The notes beneath the pieces were generated by a model. It did not search any database. It was not told the DNA's origin and saw nothing but the letters and a program-made list of their open reading frames with translations. Of a stretch of 64,000 bases of DNA, positions 1 through 11,462 are shown one piece after another (positions within the stretch are counted from its first letter, which is position 1; each line of letters starts with the position of its first letter). The position numbers were made by a program, and so were the translations under genes. This DNA is from Rhynchopus sp. YZ270_cl-10 (lineage: Eukaryota; Euglenozoa; Diplonemea; Diplonemida; Diplonemidae), in the NCBI GenBank assembly GCA_964035575.1, contig OZ037930.1, positions 744,001-808,000 of the forward strand. Direction: 5' to 3'.

Positions 1-352
1 AATAGGGTGTTGTTGTGATACTGTGCAGAGGACAGAGATACGAAACGTAAAGGTCGCCACCTGATCTTTGAAAACTCGGCTAGGAAAGATAGGGGAAGGT
101 TATTTTCGTTGGAGCCAAAAACAGGTGCATGAGATCTGAATTTTGGCGAAAGTAATATAAATTTAAATCTTACACAAAGAGCCCCTTGAATGATGAAGGT
201 GTACAAACTGAAGGGAGGCATACCATCTGGTCCTGTTCGGTATGTTGTGCCTGCCCACCATCGCGCGTTGCCTTGAGTGTCACCGGGTAGAACAGGTTGT
301 CAAAGATGGCTGCCCGACGGGTCTTGTGCTGGGTTGCTGACGCCGACGACAT
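1..352 (-). CDS. Unknown protein, first exon and start of second exon (partial)
   Basis: The ATG is at 352-350. Exon 1 (352-224) encodes 43 residues beginning MSSASATQHKTRRAA and ends in phase 0 before a GTATGC donor at 223-218. A pyrimidine-rich acceptor ending TGCACAG at 21 would open exon 2 at base 20; its first codons give YHNNTL before the window edge. Four bases before the ATG lies another pyrimidine tract plus CACAG, read as a trans-splice acceptor, so the 5' UTR would be 3 nt plus leader. The peptide is basic and hydrophilic, with no signal peptide or membrane segment. I do not recognise the family. The splice signals are seen; the product is unknown because most of the gene is outside the window. 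Confidence 0.6.
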
Positions 353-375
353 ATTCTGTGGGAAGGAAGAAAGGG
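353..375 (-). promoter_or_regulatory. Probable spliced-leader trans-splice acceptor
   Basis: Reading the minus strand, a C/T-rich tract (CCCTTTCTTCCTTCCCACAG) ends at the AG at 357-356, followed by AAT and the ATG at 352. A strong acceptor this close to a start codon, with no coding sequence upstream, is what trans-splicing of a leader gives in euglenozoans. A cis-spliced non-coding first exon would look the same. Confidence 0.5.
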
Positions 376-456
376 GGGTGGAAGAATTAGATTCATATAC
401 TTTCAGTTCACAGAATTGAAAGTATTTGAGAGGGTCAACACGAGAACAAAGAAAGA

Positions 457-507
457 AAAGTTTATAAGATGACCCTAAGCCTCTCTGTGCTTAGTCACCT
501 TATCATA
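457..507. repeat. TAAGATGA hairpin mini-repeat (family F3), copy 1
   Basis: The family core is an imperfect inverted repeat: ATAAG-TGA-CTAAGC, then a loop CTCTCGT or similar, then GCTTAGTCACCTTAT. This copy is preceded by A-rich sequence and followed by TCATATTCGTTATCGCG, which also follows the copy at 13711. Twelve copies were found by eye in the window, nearly all with an A-rich tract directly 5'. Confidence 0.8.
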
Positions 508-1527
508 TTCGTTATCGCGGAGCTACAATTGCGCAGGCTTCCGCAAGTCTGTTGTCAGGGATGAAAACAGCTTGGCTTAATACAAAGAATGGTTGGTTCT
601 CTGTTTTGTCTTTGTCTCGAGACTCAATGATACGCGCCGTTTAACATACTCTGTCCAACTTACTACTGGACGGTCTTGCCTCCCTAGACGCCTCGTCTCT
701 CTCCTTCTGGTCAGTGTTGTTCGACTTGAGCCTCGAAAAAATGCCGCTCATGTACTAGGCGGTCAAAAGAAAAAAAACAAAAAATGGGGGGCCCTTATAC
801 TGTCGTCAGGATGGCCCTGCGTGTTTGGTGTGTATCTTGGTGTTGTGTAGGTTTCCTGTTGTGATGTGTATTTTTTTTGGGGGGGAGGGAAATAAGAGTG
901 GGTGCTGCCGTCGCTTTCGTGGGAATATCGTTACGAGAATGTAGGATTACCTAATGTGCTAATGTTCTCACTGAGCTTGCCTTAGGACACCTGCGTTAAT
1001 GTGTAACAGATGTGCCGCCCCAGCCAAACTCCCCACCTGACTGGTGTCTCCAAACGAGGGCTCACTAGCTAATGCTAGTTTGTCGCTGGAATCGGAAAAC
1101 CTAAAGACCCAGAGGGCCAGACCAATAAATTGGCAGGTGCCGTCTCTCCCCATCATTGGATAAGTAAAGCGACGATAAGAGTAGTGGTATTTCATTGTTG
1201 AAGCCTCCCACCTATAACTACACCTCTCATCGTCACTGTACAAAAATGGCAGGCATTACTACCTGAAGTGTCAAAACAACCACCTTACTACAGGATATGC
1301 CCTCATTCTCGCCCTGAAGGTTATTATTGCACTGAAAAAGAGAAAGCCCCACCTTTTTTTTGTTCTACCTCATGGATTCCATCTTTTATTTGAAAGCGAA
1401 CAGGGAAGAGAGAAATGGTGGAAAGAAGAGAAAAAAAAAAGACTGGGGGGGTTTTTTTTTTCCAAAAGAAAAATATAATTTCACCCTCTCTCTCCTCCCA
1501 GTAGAGAGGAGAGTGAGAATAGGGCTC

Positions 1528-1589
1528 TTTTTTTTTTTTGAAAACTTGGTTGTATTAGTGTAGCCACCCTAGAGTGTGCTCCACTATAT
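1528..1589 (-). repeat. GTGTAGCC mini-repeat (family F1), copy 1
   Basis: On the plus strand a T run is followed by GAAAACTTGGTTGTATTAG, GTGTAGCCACC and GTGCTCCACTATA. On the minus strand it is a ~48 nt hairpin (AGTGGAGCAC pairing with GTGGCTACACT) followed by CCAAGTTTTC and a poly(A) run, so it looks like a retroposed small RNA. At least nine copies occur in the window. Confidence 0.8.
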
Positions 1590-1740
1590 ACTGTTGTGTG
1601 TAAGCATACTTGGGAATACGATGCCCTTTGGTCCTAGGCCATATGGGGAATCAAAGAAATACAAAAAAAGAGGGGGGCGAGACATGGAGGTACAGTTCTG
1701 TTCACTCAACGTTGTGTAAACAACATTTGCCAGTACTGCC

Positions 1741-1803
1741 AAAAAAAAAAAAAAAAGAGAAAAGTTTATAAGATGACCCTAAGCCTCTCGTGCTTAGTCA
1801 CCT
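1741..1803. repeat. F3 hairpin mini-repeat, copy 2
   Basis: A run of As, then GAAAAGTTTATAAGATGACC and the GCTTAGTCACC arm. Clean copy of the F3 hairpin. Confidence 0.8.
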
Positions 1804-2313
1804 CAAAAAAAGGAAGAGAGTAGCTGAAAACATGCTAAAAAACGCATCTCAGTCGAGTTCATGCAAAGAAATAAAAATACTGTTCTTCCTTTTCCTCACT
1901 CCCAAAACAAAACACACCTCTGTGTAAGTGAATGTGACAAACAAAAAAAAAAAAAAAAAAAGATAAACTTGAAAGATGAAATGTGCCTCTCATACACACA
2001 ATAATAATACAAAGAGAATCAACCCCACCCCTCCATAGTGGTGTTTGTATTGTGATATTTTCCCATCATATTATGATAAGCAATTATCACAACACAGCCA
2101 CGACTGCCCTCCATTAGAACGCTCTCCGAAGAGAGACATAGTTTTAAGTATTGATTTTACCCACTCTCATTGATTTTTTTTTGAAATAATTTTGTATTCG
2201 TGCAAAAAAAGTATTTTCATCATATGCAAAAAAAAAAAAAAACACTCAAACTTTTTCTCTTTGTTACTTTTTCATTGCAAACTTTTTTTGAAAAAATGAA
2301 TTATTTTCCACAC

Positions 2314-5300
2314 CTACCCCAGCAACCCTTCGATCCGCACCACCAGGGAAGGGTCCACATCAGGGCTCTTAGTTTGAAGCAATGCTGTGAGGCCCTCTCG
2401 CCTTTCGGTCAGCCCTTTCACAAGCGCTGAGCTCTGGACCTCCTTCACATCCACCACGCAGGTCCCCACGACGTTCGCAACTGCGGCCATCAGCTGCTGC
2501 CGCTGCTCTTCCTCCACCCCTCCCACTACGGACAGCACAAGGTCCACAAACGAGAGCACACAGGCGGGGGTGACAGCAAGGTGGTTCTTGATGAAGGTGC
2601 CGAACTTTCCTTCCTGTTTTTTTTTGCGGAAATTAATGAAAACTTTGGTTTAAAAAAATGGTAGGTTTCTCTCTGTATTGTATTTTGCGTTTGCGGCATG
2701 ATTTACCAAAATTGGTCAAAAAAAAACACACATTTTTCACAACTTTCCAAAAAAAAAAGAAGCACTTCCCTCCACCCACATACCCTCTCCGCTGTGAAGA
2801 GCAACAACGTCGCCGCCTCAAGCGCACCTTCTGCAGTACACATGGCGGGCACCCCCTTTGCAAGGACCTCTGTGAAGTCCGTTGTTGGCTCCGGCTTTGT
2901 GTGTGGTGTGGGCGGGTACCCCGGCGTGAACACGAGGTGGTCCTGGGTACGGTCATCTGCGTCGTCCGCACGGATGTTGCCTACATGAACCTTACGGCGG
3001 TTCGTGCCGGCTGCCTCAGGACATTCATTGGCGACTTCAGACCCACGCACAAAGCGAGCGTTGCAAGACAGACAGATGAAGACACGCGGACCAAGCAGCG
3101 TTGTGTTGTCCTATTTGAAAAAAAAAGGGGTTTATGGAGATGAATGGCATCCAAACACAACAAATCAAACCACCCAAAACACAAAAACATAAAACAGAAA
3201 AGATACAACCCCCTCTGCTTCAAAACACATACCACAACTGACCCCTCAAAGGGGGACTTCACCTCTGCTCTGTGGAGGTGGTGTACCATGATTTCTGTGC
3301 AGTCCTCGGAGGCTGGTAGCGATGCGTTGAGCACCTGCACCGCTAGCCTTGCTACATCTTCCTTCAGTCTTGCGAGCATGGCGGCACCACCTTGCACCTC
3401 CTCCAACCCTACTGCCGCGGTATCAGCCACATCCAAGCCCCCCACCCACTCCAGACAGTACACCGCGAGGTACGAACACATGACAAAGTCCTCCTCCTCC
3501 GCATGGCTGTCGAGCGTGCTGATGCAGAAGAGCACCGTCGCCAGCTGCTCCTTCACACAGAGGATGCTTTGCTCCGCGGCGACCGCGAAGAACGACGCGG
3601 CTGTGACACGCAGTAGGATCGCAATGTCCTCGAACATACTTTTGCGTGACACCCCATGCGCGACCTGCTCCGCGACAATCGCACTCCTCAGCGCGATGCC
3701 CCACCTCGCACACCCTGCAGTAGCATAGTGCCTATTCAACACCCGCACCAAATCTTTGTGGATGTATTTGTGCGCAAGAAACTTTTTTCTTGCGTGGGTA
3801 TAACAACTCAGCAGAACCTTCAACAATGCTTCCGTCGCGCGAACCGAATCCAAACCCTTCGCATCCTGCGTCCCTTCCTCCAACGCATTGTGCACCAAAT
3901 CCAGCAACCCCCACTCCAAGCACTGCCTCGTAAAGTTAAACCCTCTCACCTTCTCCCCTTCTGATGAGGTTCGCTTCTTTAGTGAGGTCCGCCTCGTTGT
4001 AAATTTTGATGTATTACATTTTTGGAGATGCTTTTGAAGGAGCGCGGCAGGTTCTGAGGATGGAGCGTCGCTGTGGAAGAGGAGGGTGTCGCATGCCTGC
4101 ACGATGGTGTCGGGGTGGGGGAGGGAGAAGAGCAGAGCAAGAGCGCTGGAGGTGAGATGCGATTCGTTCTCCTTGAGACGCGCTACGGTAGCATCGATGC
4201 GGGTCTGCTGCTCACGCTCGACCTTCTCTACACGAAGGTTCTCCTTCGCATGCTCCGTCTCTTGAATGCTTTTCCGACGACTCTCCACCTGTCTTTTCCT
4301 CAACTTCTCCAACGTCTGCGTGATCTTCCTCTCATACACACTCCCTTCCTCCGCAGTAAACCCACCACACCCATCAATCACATAGCTCACATCCCCATCC
4401 TCTCCAGCATCAACACGCTTCCCCACTGCGCGAAGTTCTTTCACCAATTTCCAACCCATCGTCTTCGGAGCCTTAAACCGAACAAAAACTGGAACTACCA
4501 TGGTACAAACCTCTTCGGACAATGCTGGGATTTTGGAGAGAATGGAAAAAACATTTTTCAAAAAATTCTGCGAAATTTCGTAGGACTCTGCATCGGCCTG
4601 CGGGGGAAGCAAATTGCGGGGCTGGCTTGCAATCTTCGACAGCGGGGTGACCTTGAGGGCGAGGAACGACACATCGACGATCTGTTCTTCAAGAAGGGTG
4701 GCCCCCTCGACCTGGGTGATCCCTTTGCTGCGACGGCGCCCTACCTTTGCGGCAAACGGTTTATCCTGTAATGAGGTTAAAACCGCAGCAGTGGACGCTG
4801 CTGTTAGTACTACGGAAGCGGTTCCATTCAAAGCAGAACGTACACTGGATATGGTTCTCCCCACATCTTCAGACGTAACACTATCTGTTAAACTACGTGC
4901 CGCAAACACAACTTCCACCTCCGGTTTGAAATACGTCAGTACCCTTTCGATGCCTTCAGTCGCAAACAAATCTGTCTTAAACTCATTGACAGAGTTCTCC
5001 CCCAAGCAGACCGCCGTCGCTGCCCAAAACGGACGCAAAACGTTCACCGCATTTTTCTTCATCTCCTTTTCCCGCTTCCACACCTCTCTCGGTTTGATAA
5101 TCCTTCTTGCAATATTAGTTTCCCCGATCAACTCCCCTGCTGGATGCTCCGAGACGAGAACGACGCTTTTCGTTTTCTCATGCTTCTTCATTTTTGCAAT
5201 CAAATACGCAAAAAGAGTGGCGAAAGTGATTGCCGAAGTTTCCTCTTTAGTATGAATTGGAGAAAGTGGACAAAGCTGAGCATTTCCATTAAGACCATGG

Positions 5301-8300
5301 AGAAGATGGGTGGTCAACACCCCTCTCGCTGCAACCGCATTGTGTCCTTCAAAGCGCTCTCCTGAAGTGCATTCTGCATAGAAAAATGCTTCTCCACCTT
5401 TGCGTGAGTAGGTATCAAAAAAGACGACTTTATGATTTCCAATCTGCGGGGCGGTGGGGAGGAGGAGGGAGCAGACGTCGCGTTTTGCTATGGTATTGAG
5501 TTCTGCGGTTTCCAGTGCAGAGTCGTCGAGGAGAACGTGAGCGGGGGCTTCGAAATTGGCGCGTTGGGTGCGGCGCATCTCATCGAGGATGTAGTGGAGC
5601 AGTGCGGTTTGCTGCATTTCGTCGTGGTTAATGATGTCTCTCGCATCTGCTTCAACCCCTTGCAGCTCTCTCCGATCATCTGCATGCTGCATTAACACAT
5701 CAGAGTGATTCGGTACCACTTCATCCCCCGCAAGAGATTGACTCCTTTTCTTTACAGCACGCACCCCAGCCCCTCCGGTTCCTGCCTGCAATCTCGTATG
5801 GGGTATCTTCTCTACACTCGACTTCCTCCGCTGCTGCAACGACGGTCTCCTACTATTTTGCGTCGTATCCGTCACACAGCTCCCCGGGGAGGATGGTTCT
5901 GACCCTTTCAGAGGTGAAGCGACAGAGGACCTTCTCCGCTTTCCTCCTACGCTTGAAGCTGCTGCAGCTGCTACCGCATCGTGTACCGGCAGGTCATTGA
6001 GGAATGCGTTACGAAGTTCGGTCCATTCACATTGCACTTCGGCGTCAGTAATGTACCGTCCTTTTTCCTCTTCAAGGATTAATTCATAGATTAAAGGGGA
6101 AAGTGGAGGAGGGGTATGATACATGGCACCGCCAGCGAAGCCTGCGATGTAGACTAATAGAAGACAATCAAGAGTCGCAGCGCGCTTTAGGATTGCAGTT
6201 ACATTCGCTTTTGTGGCCTTCAAACTTAGTTGGGTGAGCGGTGCGGAAGGGTCGTCGGAGTCATCAATATCATTGGTTTCATCTGGGTTGCCTGAGTCCA
6301 AATGGTACACTTCATAGTCCAGCTGGGTGAGCAAATCCTTCATCAGCACTCCATTTCCATGAACCTCAAAGGATGTCCCGATGCGAGGATCCTCCGGCTC
6401 CCACGACGAAACAACCACCGCAATCCGCCGTGCCTTCTCCCCAGCCCCAGGGTACTTCTCCAGAATCGCAGAAGACCTTCTCCGCCTATCGACCATCTCC
6501 CTCAGCCGCTTTCTCATATCATCAGCCTTATGCTTCAAACAAATCTTTCTTGCAAGCCCCTGAAGTACATGCTTTGCGAGGTCCTGCCCAACCCCTCCCA
6601 CTTCAGACAGAACTGACTGTGTATAGGTCATTTCTACCTGAGAAAATACACGATTCGCCGCAGTGGTGTAATAGAAGAACAGATTCGCCCAAATTGGTGC
6701 GTCCAACAGACCGTAGCCTTTGATGAGGCGGGAGATGTACGACTCATTCCATAGCAATGTGTTGTAAGGGTCGTCCTCCTCGGTGCCCCCTTCTGAGACC
6801 TTGAGAAGCGCTTCATTGCGTTGTGCATTACGTAGCCATAGCATAGGGTAGGTACCTACCTCAGAAAAGAGTTTTAATACGCTGTTTGAAGACCGATTTA
6901 AGCAGGCATGAAACCTTTGGTGGATTCCGATCGAGGTGGTTGCAGCAAACCATTTTTGAACTCTGGTGTCAAATGTAGCGCTTGGATGTTGATGTACCCC
7001 TCCAATATCAATAAACATTGTGTGAGAATCTCCAACAGTGATAATCCAGATGTGATGTCCACGCGGAATTCCATCTTCTTCGAGAGATTCCATGGTGGAA
7101 TCGAAGAAGGTAACAAGAGAGTCGGTGTCGTCGAAGTTCTTCCATACAGAGTCGGGGAGCTCTTCGATGCAGAAGGTTTCGGGTGGTGGTGCGCAGCCGT
7201 CGGGGAGGTGCACTACGACAGATGACTTTCGCCGTTTCGGAGTAACCGGTTTTGTGGCTTCTTCAAGAAAGGTGTACCCCTTCGCCTTTGGGGTAAGATC
7301 CACGATCGCATCGTTGACCACATCCCTCAACGACTCCAAAAAAATCGACGAATTCTCCTTCGGAACTGCCTCCACCTTCAAACAGCATGCCTTTACTGCA
7401 TTGGACTCCCATTTCGCGAGGGTCTTTCGGTCTTCCTGTCTTTGTAGTACACCGCTTAGGGAATCTTCGTCGGGTAAGACGCATTTTATCCATTCGGTGC
7501 TATGTTTTTGCGCGCTTTTGGGTACTCCAGTGGGGAAGATTGTTTTGTGGATGCCGTGGTGCAGTCCAGTGTCGATTCCGTCGCGGCGTTCGCGGAGGGG
7601 GTCGCCAAAGTCGACGGCAATGTTAGCCCCGGGGCCTTCCTTGAGAGGCCAGGCTGCAACGACAGAGTCGCCAGCAGAGATGACTACGTTGCGGATCATG
7701 CCGTCAAACAGCTCGGTGGCTTTACCTCGGTTGTTGTGCGCGCCTAATGCGATGAAGTCAACAAAGGAGCAGAAATTCGATGGATGTCCTCTTGCAGCAT
7801 AGGTAACGTGCTTTGCCGTACCGTCCACCTTTAACGTCATGGTGTTAGTCGTAGCGTCGTCTACTTTCCATTGAATATTATGCCATTTGCCGTCAGTCAA
7901 TTCTTCTGCCTGAGACGGTGCCCAGGTAGCAACCAATTCAGCCCCAGCAGTATCCCTCAAAAACACCGTTAACTGCCCCGGGCGGTTCTCTGCCTTGTGG
8001 TTTGCGTTTAGTGTAATTCCGCATCCTTGATGTTTTTTCTGCGAATCGGTCACCTTCATAAGACTCATAACCCTGGTCCGTTCTACAGTACGACACCACA
8101 GCTCTATTCCGAATCCACCAAGGTTGTTTCCGAATGAACCTAACGTTCCTACATTGATAAGCGAAAACCCTTTGAACAGCAGTGCCGTAGGGGGAAACTC
8201 GGTGGTGCTCCATTTGGTGTGATGCAGGATGTCTCCGGAGGTTTGGGTGAGGTGCTCTTTGACGGAGTTGTGGTGGAGACCCTCTTTGAGAGGGAGGTGG

Positions 8301-9742
8301 GCGAGGAGGTGGGGAGGGGAGGGGGCCATGTCCCAGCAGCGGAGCTCGGCGATGGAGCCTTCGAAGAAGTGTTCGAGGGTGTCGGGGGTGCGGGAGGGGC
8401 CCCATTCGGCGCCGAGGATGCCGTGTTGCTGCCAGGTTTCGAAGAGGTAGGGATCGTCACTTTGGGAGCTGATGGAGAGGCGGAGGGGGACGCCGTCGAC
8501 ACGGACGTCGATGTCGTTGTCCTTGCTGCTGACGATGTGGCATTGGAGAAGGTGCCATTCGCCGTCGAACAGTGCCTCGCAAGTGCCGACACATTCGCAA
8601 GCCTTATGCCTCGCATCTCTAATCAAAACCCTCACAGCCGCCTTCGCAGGCTCATCATAATAATTAACATTCAGATGCACCGCAAACCGGCAGTGTTTGT
8701 TGACCTCCTCGGAGATGTCGATTAGACACATTTTCTTCTCGGTTTGCGCGCATTTTACCCACATCTCGAACATACACTTCTGCGCCTTATCCTCCAACCC
8801 ACGAAACGGCGGCACACACACCGCAGAACGATGCTCCGGGCAAAACGAAAAGCTTGCAGTCTCCCTCCCCGACCTCCCTCCCCCAAGCTCTTCCAGATCT
8901 GCTTTGCTTTGGGTAACCCCTTGGGATTGGTCTGGCGGTGTAATGGTATGGTCTGAGATCCGTCTGGCCAACTCCCCCAAATCAACGGACTGCCTTCGCG
9001 AATGCCCTTTGTGCGACGCTAGGTTTTCCCCTTGATGTTCCCTCTCTGCTTCAGACGTGAATGTTACCCTGGAGGATCTCCGAGCAGCGGCGTCTGAGAT
9101 AGGGAGTGATGGAGGGGTAGGACCGACGCCGGACTTTCTCCTATCGATCTCTTTTGCCATATTCTCGACCTTCGCCTCGGAAGCCTTGCGGTCTGGAGGC
9201 ATTGGGGAAATGGGCTTGTCAACAACCTCATCGTTCTGTATGAACCCTGCCCCTTCTTCTTGCTGCGACTTTCTTAGAGTTTGCAAATGAGTTAACGTAG
9301 CCCTAGCTTCACGCTGCGCCTTGCTTTCTCTCGCGGAGGTGTCTAAATGGCGTCGTGCCCCGCTCAAGCTTTGATGCACAATGCTCTTCATAGACGCAGT
9401 TTTCCCGGTCCCAGAAAGACCAAAAACGAGAACCACATTGTTGTGTCTGGCCTCAATTTTTTGAACAATCGTTTTAATATGCGCAGCGTCGGCATTCACT
9501 GAGTCGTCCGCTTCTAAGTCCAATACCCCCTCAGCTTCTAAGGTAATCGGTTCGTCAGATCCCTCAGCCCCTCCTGTCTTGCTTTTGCGCTTTCCCAAGG
9601 CCTCATTGTGCCGCAGCGCAATCACTTTGTACCGAGATTTGTTCATACACTGCACGCTTCCTACACGGTAGCATCCTTCACGCCCTACACGCTCCTTCCA
9701 CGTCGCAGGCTGTTTCGCACCGATGCACACAATTCTTGGCAT
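2314..9742 (-). CDS. Kinesin-like / LamG / pseudo-caspase multidomain protein, three exons
   Basis: Exons 9742-3233, 3110-2784 and 2613-2314; introns of 122 and 170 bp, both with GTATGT donors, AG acceptors and phase 0, giving 2,378 residues. Reading on past 3233 in frame gives low-complexity intron translation, which is why the splice is called. N-terminus: P-loop GLSGTGKT (108-115) followed by ASM, resembling the kinesin GQTGSGKTYTM motif. Residues ~345-475 and ~520-705 look like LamG/concanavalin-type folds (DGEWH..Q, DGKWHNIQW, ELFDG). Residues ~785-985 resemble the distal half of a kinesin motor (RGHHIWIITV..FIDIGG for SRSHaIFti..vDLAG). Residues 1105-1205 and 1436-1540 resemble the caspase fold, but AGFAGG replaces SGHG and FFDTYSR replaces the DACHSG block, so both catalytic residues are absent. 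A basic linker (~1725-1770) and a helical C-terminus follow. Domain names are motif-level readings; the gene structure is firmer than the function. Confidence 0.75.
2614..2783 (-). other. Intron 2 of the kinesin/LamG/pseudo-caspase gene
   Basis: GTATGT donor at 2783-2778 and ACAG acceptor ending at 2614, with T-rich tracts inside. The exons join in phase 0 (..LLLFTAER / EGKFGTF..), and the last exon stays open for 99 codons to a TAG at 2316-2314. Confidence 0.75.
3111..3232 (-). other. Intron 1 of the kinesin/LamG/pseudo-caspase gene
   Basis: GTATGT donor at 3232-3227, T-rich tract and AAATAG acceptor ending at 3111. The flanking exons join in phase 0 (..EGSVV / DNTTLLG..). Confidence 0.75.
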
Positions 9743-10218
9743 TTCAAATTATCAATGGAAAACAAAAAAATTATGGAAAAGAGAGAGAAAAGAGACAGAG
9801 GTGGGAACCCTCAAAAGCCTCCCTGTTTGAGGTGGGGAGTGAAAAGGAGAGAATTTTTTTTTGAAGAAAATATAGTTTCGTGGGATGGTCCTGATGAACG
9901 CTTTGTGAATGACGTCATGATCCTGAGACGGTCTAATGAGCAAACGTTTTTTGAGGAGACGCAAACCCTGGGAGCACATAACCAATGTGTCAAATCACCT
10001 AAATCAACAAACAGACCAGACTCCCTCCACGTCAGTTTTCTTCGATTGTGATTAATGATGCGCACAGCAAGAGTAATGAGAAGAAGAGATCCAGCCGAAC
10101 GCCGTCCACAAGAAGTTTTTTTCTTTTCACCTACGAAACCACGCTGGGTTTGAAGATGTGCGGTCTCTTCGTCAAGACAGTGTTAACGCAGAGCCATATT
10201 TGAACATAAAATACAATC

Positions 10219-10284
10219 AAAGTGAAGTTATCAATGCAGGCACCTCCAACTGACCCACTGTACGATACCAGCCATCCGGATGGA
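10219..10284. repeat. CACCTCC mini-repeat (family F5), short copy
   Basis: Shares GTGAAGTT..ATGCAGGCACCTCC, CTGACCCAC and CAGCCATCCGGATG with copies at 20063, 21717, 45216, 45378, 51439 and 52010. Longer copies continue ~110 bp further. The leading GTGAAGTTGAT block is the same as at the LINE tail (42667). Confidence 0.75.
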
Positions 10285-10369
10285 AGAACAAATCAAAATA
10301 GATGAGGGGGGAGAGGGAACCTTTTTTTTCATTTGGATATCATTATTATTTGGTGTTCTTCTGTTTGTC

Positions 10370-10437
10370 TCCAAAAATAGAAAAGTGAAGTTGATGGTGC
10401 AAAACGCCTTTGGGACGCAGAGACATGACACTCCTAT
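10370..10437 (-). repeat. LINE 3'-end relic (family F4)
   Basis: Matches the last ~50 nt of the LINE at 42667-44081: GTGAAGTTGATGGTGCAAA, CGCC, GGGACGCAG and GACACTCC, next to A-rich sequence. No other part of the LINE is present. Confidence 0.7.
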
Positions 10438-10889
10438 AAACAAAAAGGTGGGAAGTCGAGAGGGGGGGTGGTGTGTGAAGTTGATGTGAAAAAAACCAAG
10501 ATTCTTTTTCTTTGATAAATCTGTTCAGCCCCGCCGCTATAATTCCTGATTTTTTGTTCGGGTTTCTGTTGCGAAGAGTTTAAAAAGGTCAACTTTTTGC
10601 AGCGTTGGTCAAGTTGCATTTTTTCGGCAAAATATCAGGGGATTCTCCAAGACATTTTGGATTTTTTGCAGAGCAAAAGATTAATAGTTACTCAATGAAT
10701 CGTTTTTTTTTGCGGAGCAAAAAAAAAAAACTGTTTCATATAAAAAAAACAAAAAAATGGTGCCGCAGGCAAAATTGTTTGTTGTGCCGCAAAAGCATTT
10801 TATACGGTAGCGGCGGGGCTGAATCTGTTGTTATGCGCATCAGCCATTTAGAGAATCTTCACGAATCCAGAAAATATGTTTCTTTTTTT

Positions 10890-10953
10890 CTTTTTTTTTT
10901 TTCGAAAACTTTGTTGCATTAGGTGTGGACATCCAGAGGCTGAGCTCCACTGT
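10890..10953 (-). repeat. F1 mini-repeat, diverged copy
   Basis: T run, then GAAAACTTTGTTGCATTAG, a GTGTGGACATCC variant and GAGCTCCACTGT. Confidence 0.6.
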
Positions 10954-11462
10954 ACCAAAACGCTTGGGAGCTAATTCATACTTTTACACAAAAAGGAAAA
11001 TAAACAATACCAGCCCTCACTTCTTTTCTTTTTTGTTGTTCCAACAGATCCATCCATTAAGGTGAGTTCTGATTACTCAAACGTCACCCAAAGGGAGGGA
11101 ATGGGATAACTCAGTATTTGCTGTTTGTTTTGAAAACTTGGCTCTATCGATGAGAGTGCACTCCACTATATTTTCTGGACTTCTTTTTTTTTTTGTGAAG
11201 ATGAACCGGAAATTTACCATAAGCAAAAACATCTGCAAGAAAAAAGAAAAAAAAAGAGGGAGGGGAAAAAAAAAAAAAAAGTGAAACACACACCTCACCG
11301 GACGTCGGACCGCAGACACAATTATTTCTCTCTGCGGGACATTGCACACCCCTCAGATATTCTTTGGGAAAATGCAACTGAAGGGACGGTGGAAGGGTAA
11401 CATGAACATGATAGTTTCACGCACTCGTCACGCAAGAAAAGGGGGGATTTTTTTTTTTTTTT

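Larger units (their letters stand above)
353..2313. other. Intergenic, homopolymer- and mini-repeat-rich
   Basis: No supported gene. Contains two copies of the TAAGATGA hairpin mini-repeat (457-507, 1741-1803), one copy of the GTGTAGCC mini-repeat (1528-1589), many A and T runs, and at 2060-2100 a short ATTATCAC/CATCATA motif shared with the foldbacks near 18.2 and 28.4 kb. A 91-codon open frame on the minus strand (1243-968) has no visible family features and is not called. Confidence 0.6.
9743..11462. other. Intergenic, no gene recognised
   Basis: Contains homopolymer runs, a copy of the CACCTCC mini-repeat (10219-10284), a copy of the LINE-tail mini-repeat (10370-10437) and a diverged F1 copy (10890-10953). 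Around 10500-10860 two stretches echo each other in inverted orientation (ATAAATCTGTTCAGCCCCGC near 10516; GCGGGGCTGAATCTG near 10812), suggesting a further foldback of ~310 bp. Confidence 0.5.

Noticed and set aside
968-1243. 91-codon minus frame
   Set aside because: No start context, domain or repeat partner recognised; composition does not separate it from chance.
2984-3232. Last 83 residues of the uninterrupted frame of the large gene
   Set aside because: Begins at a GTATGT donor and reads through intron 1, then in the wrong frame of exon 2; splicing gives better protein sequence through two more exons.
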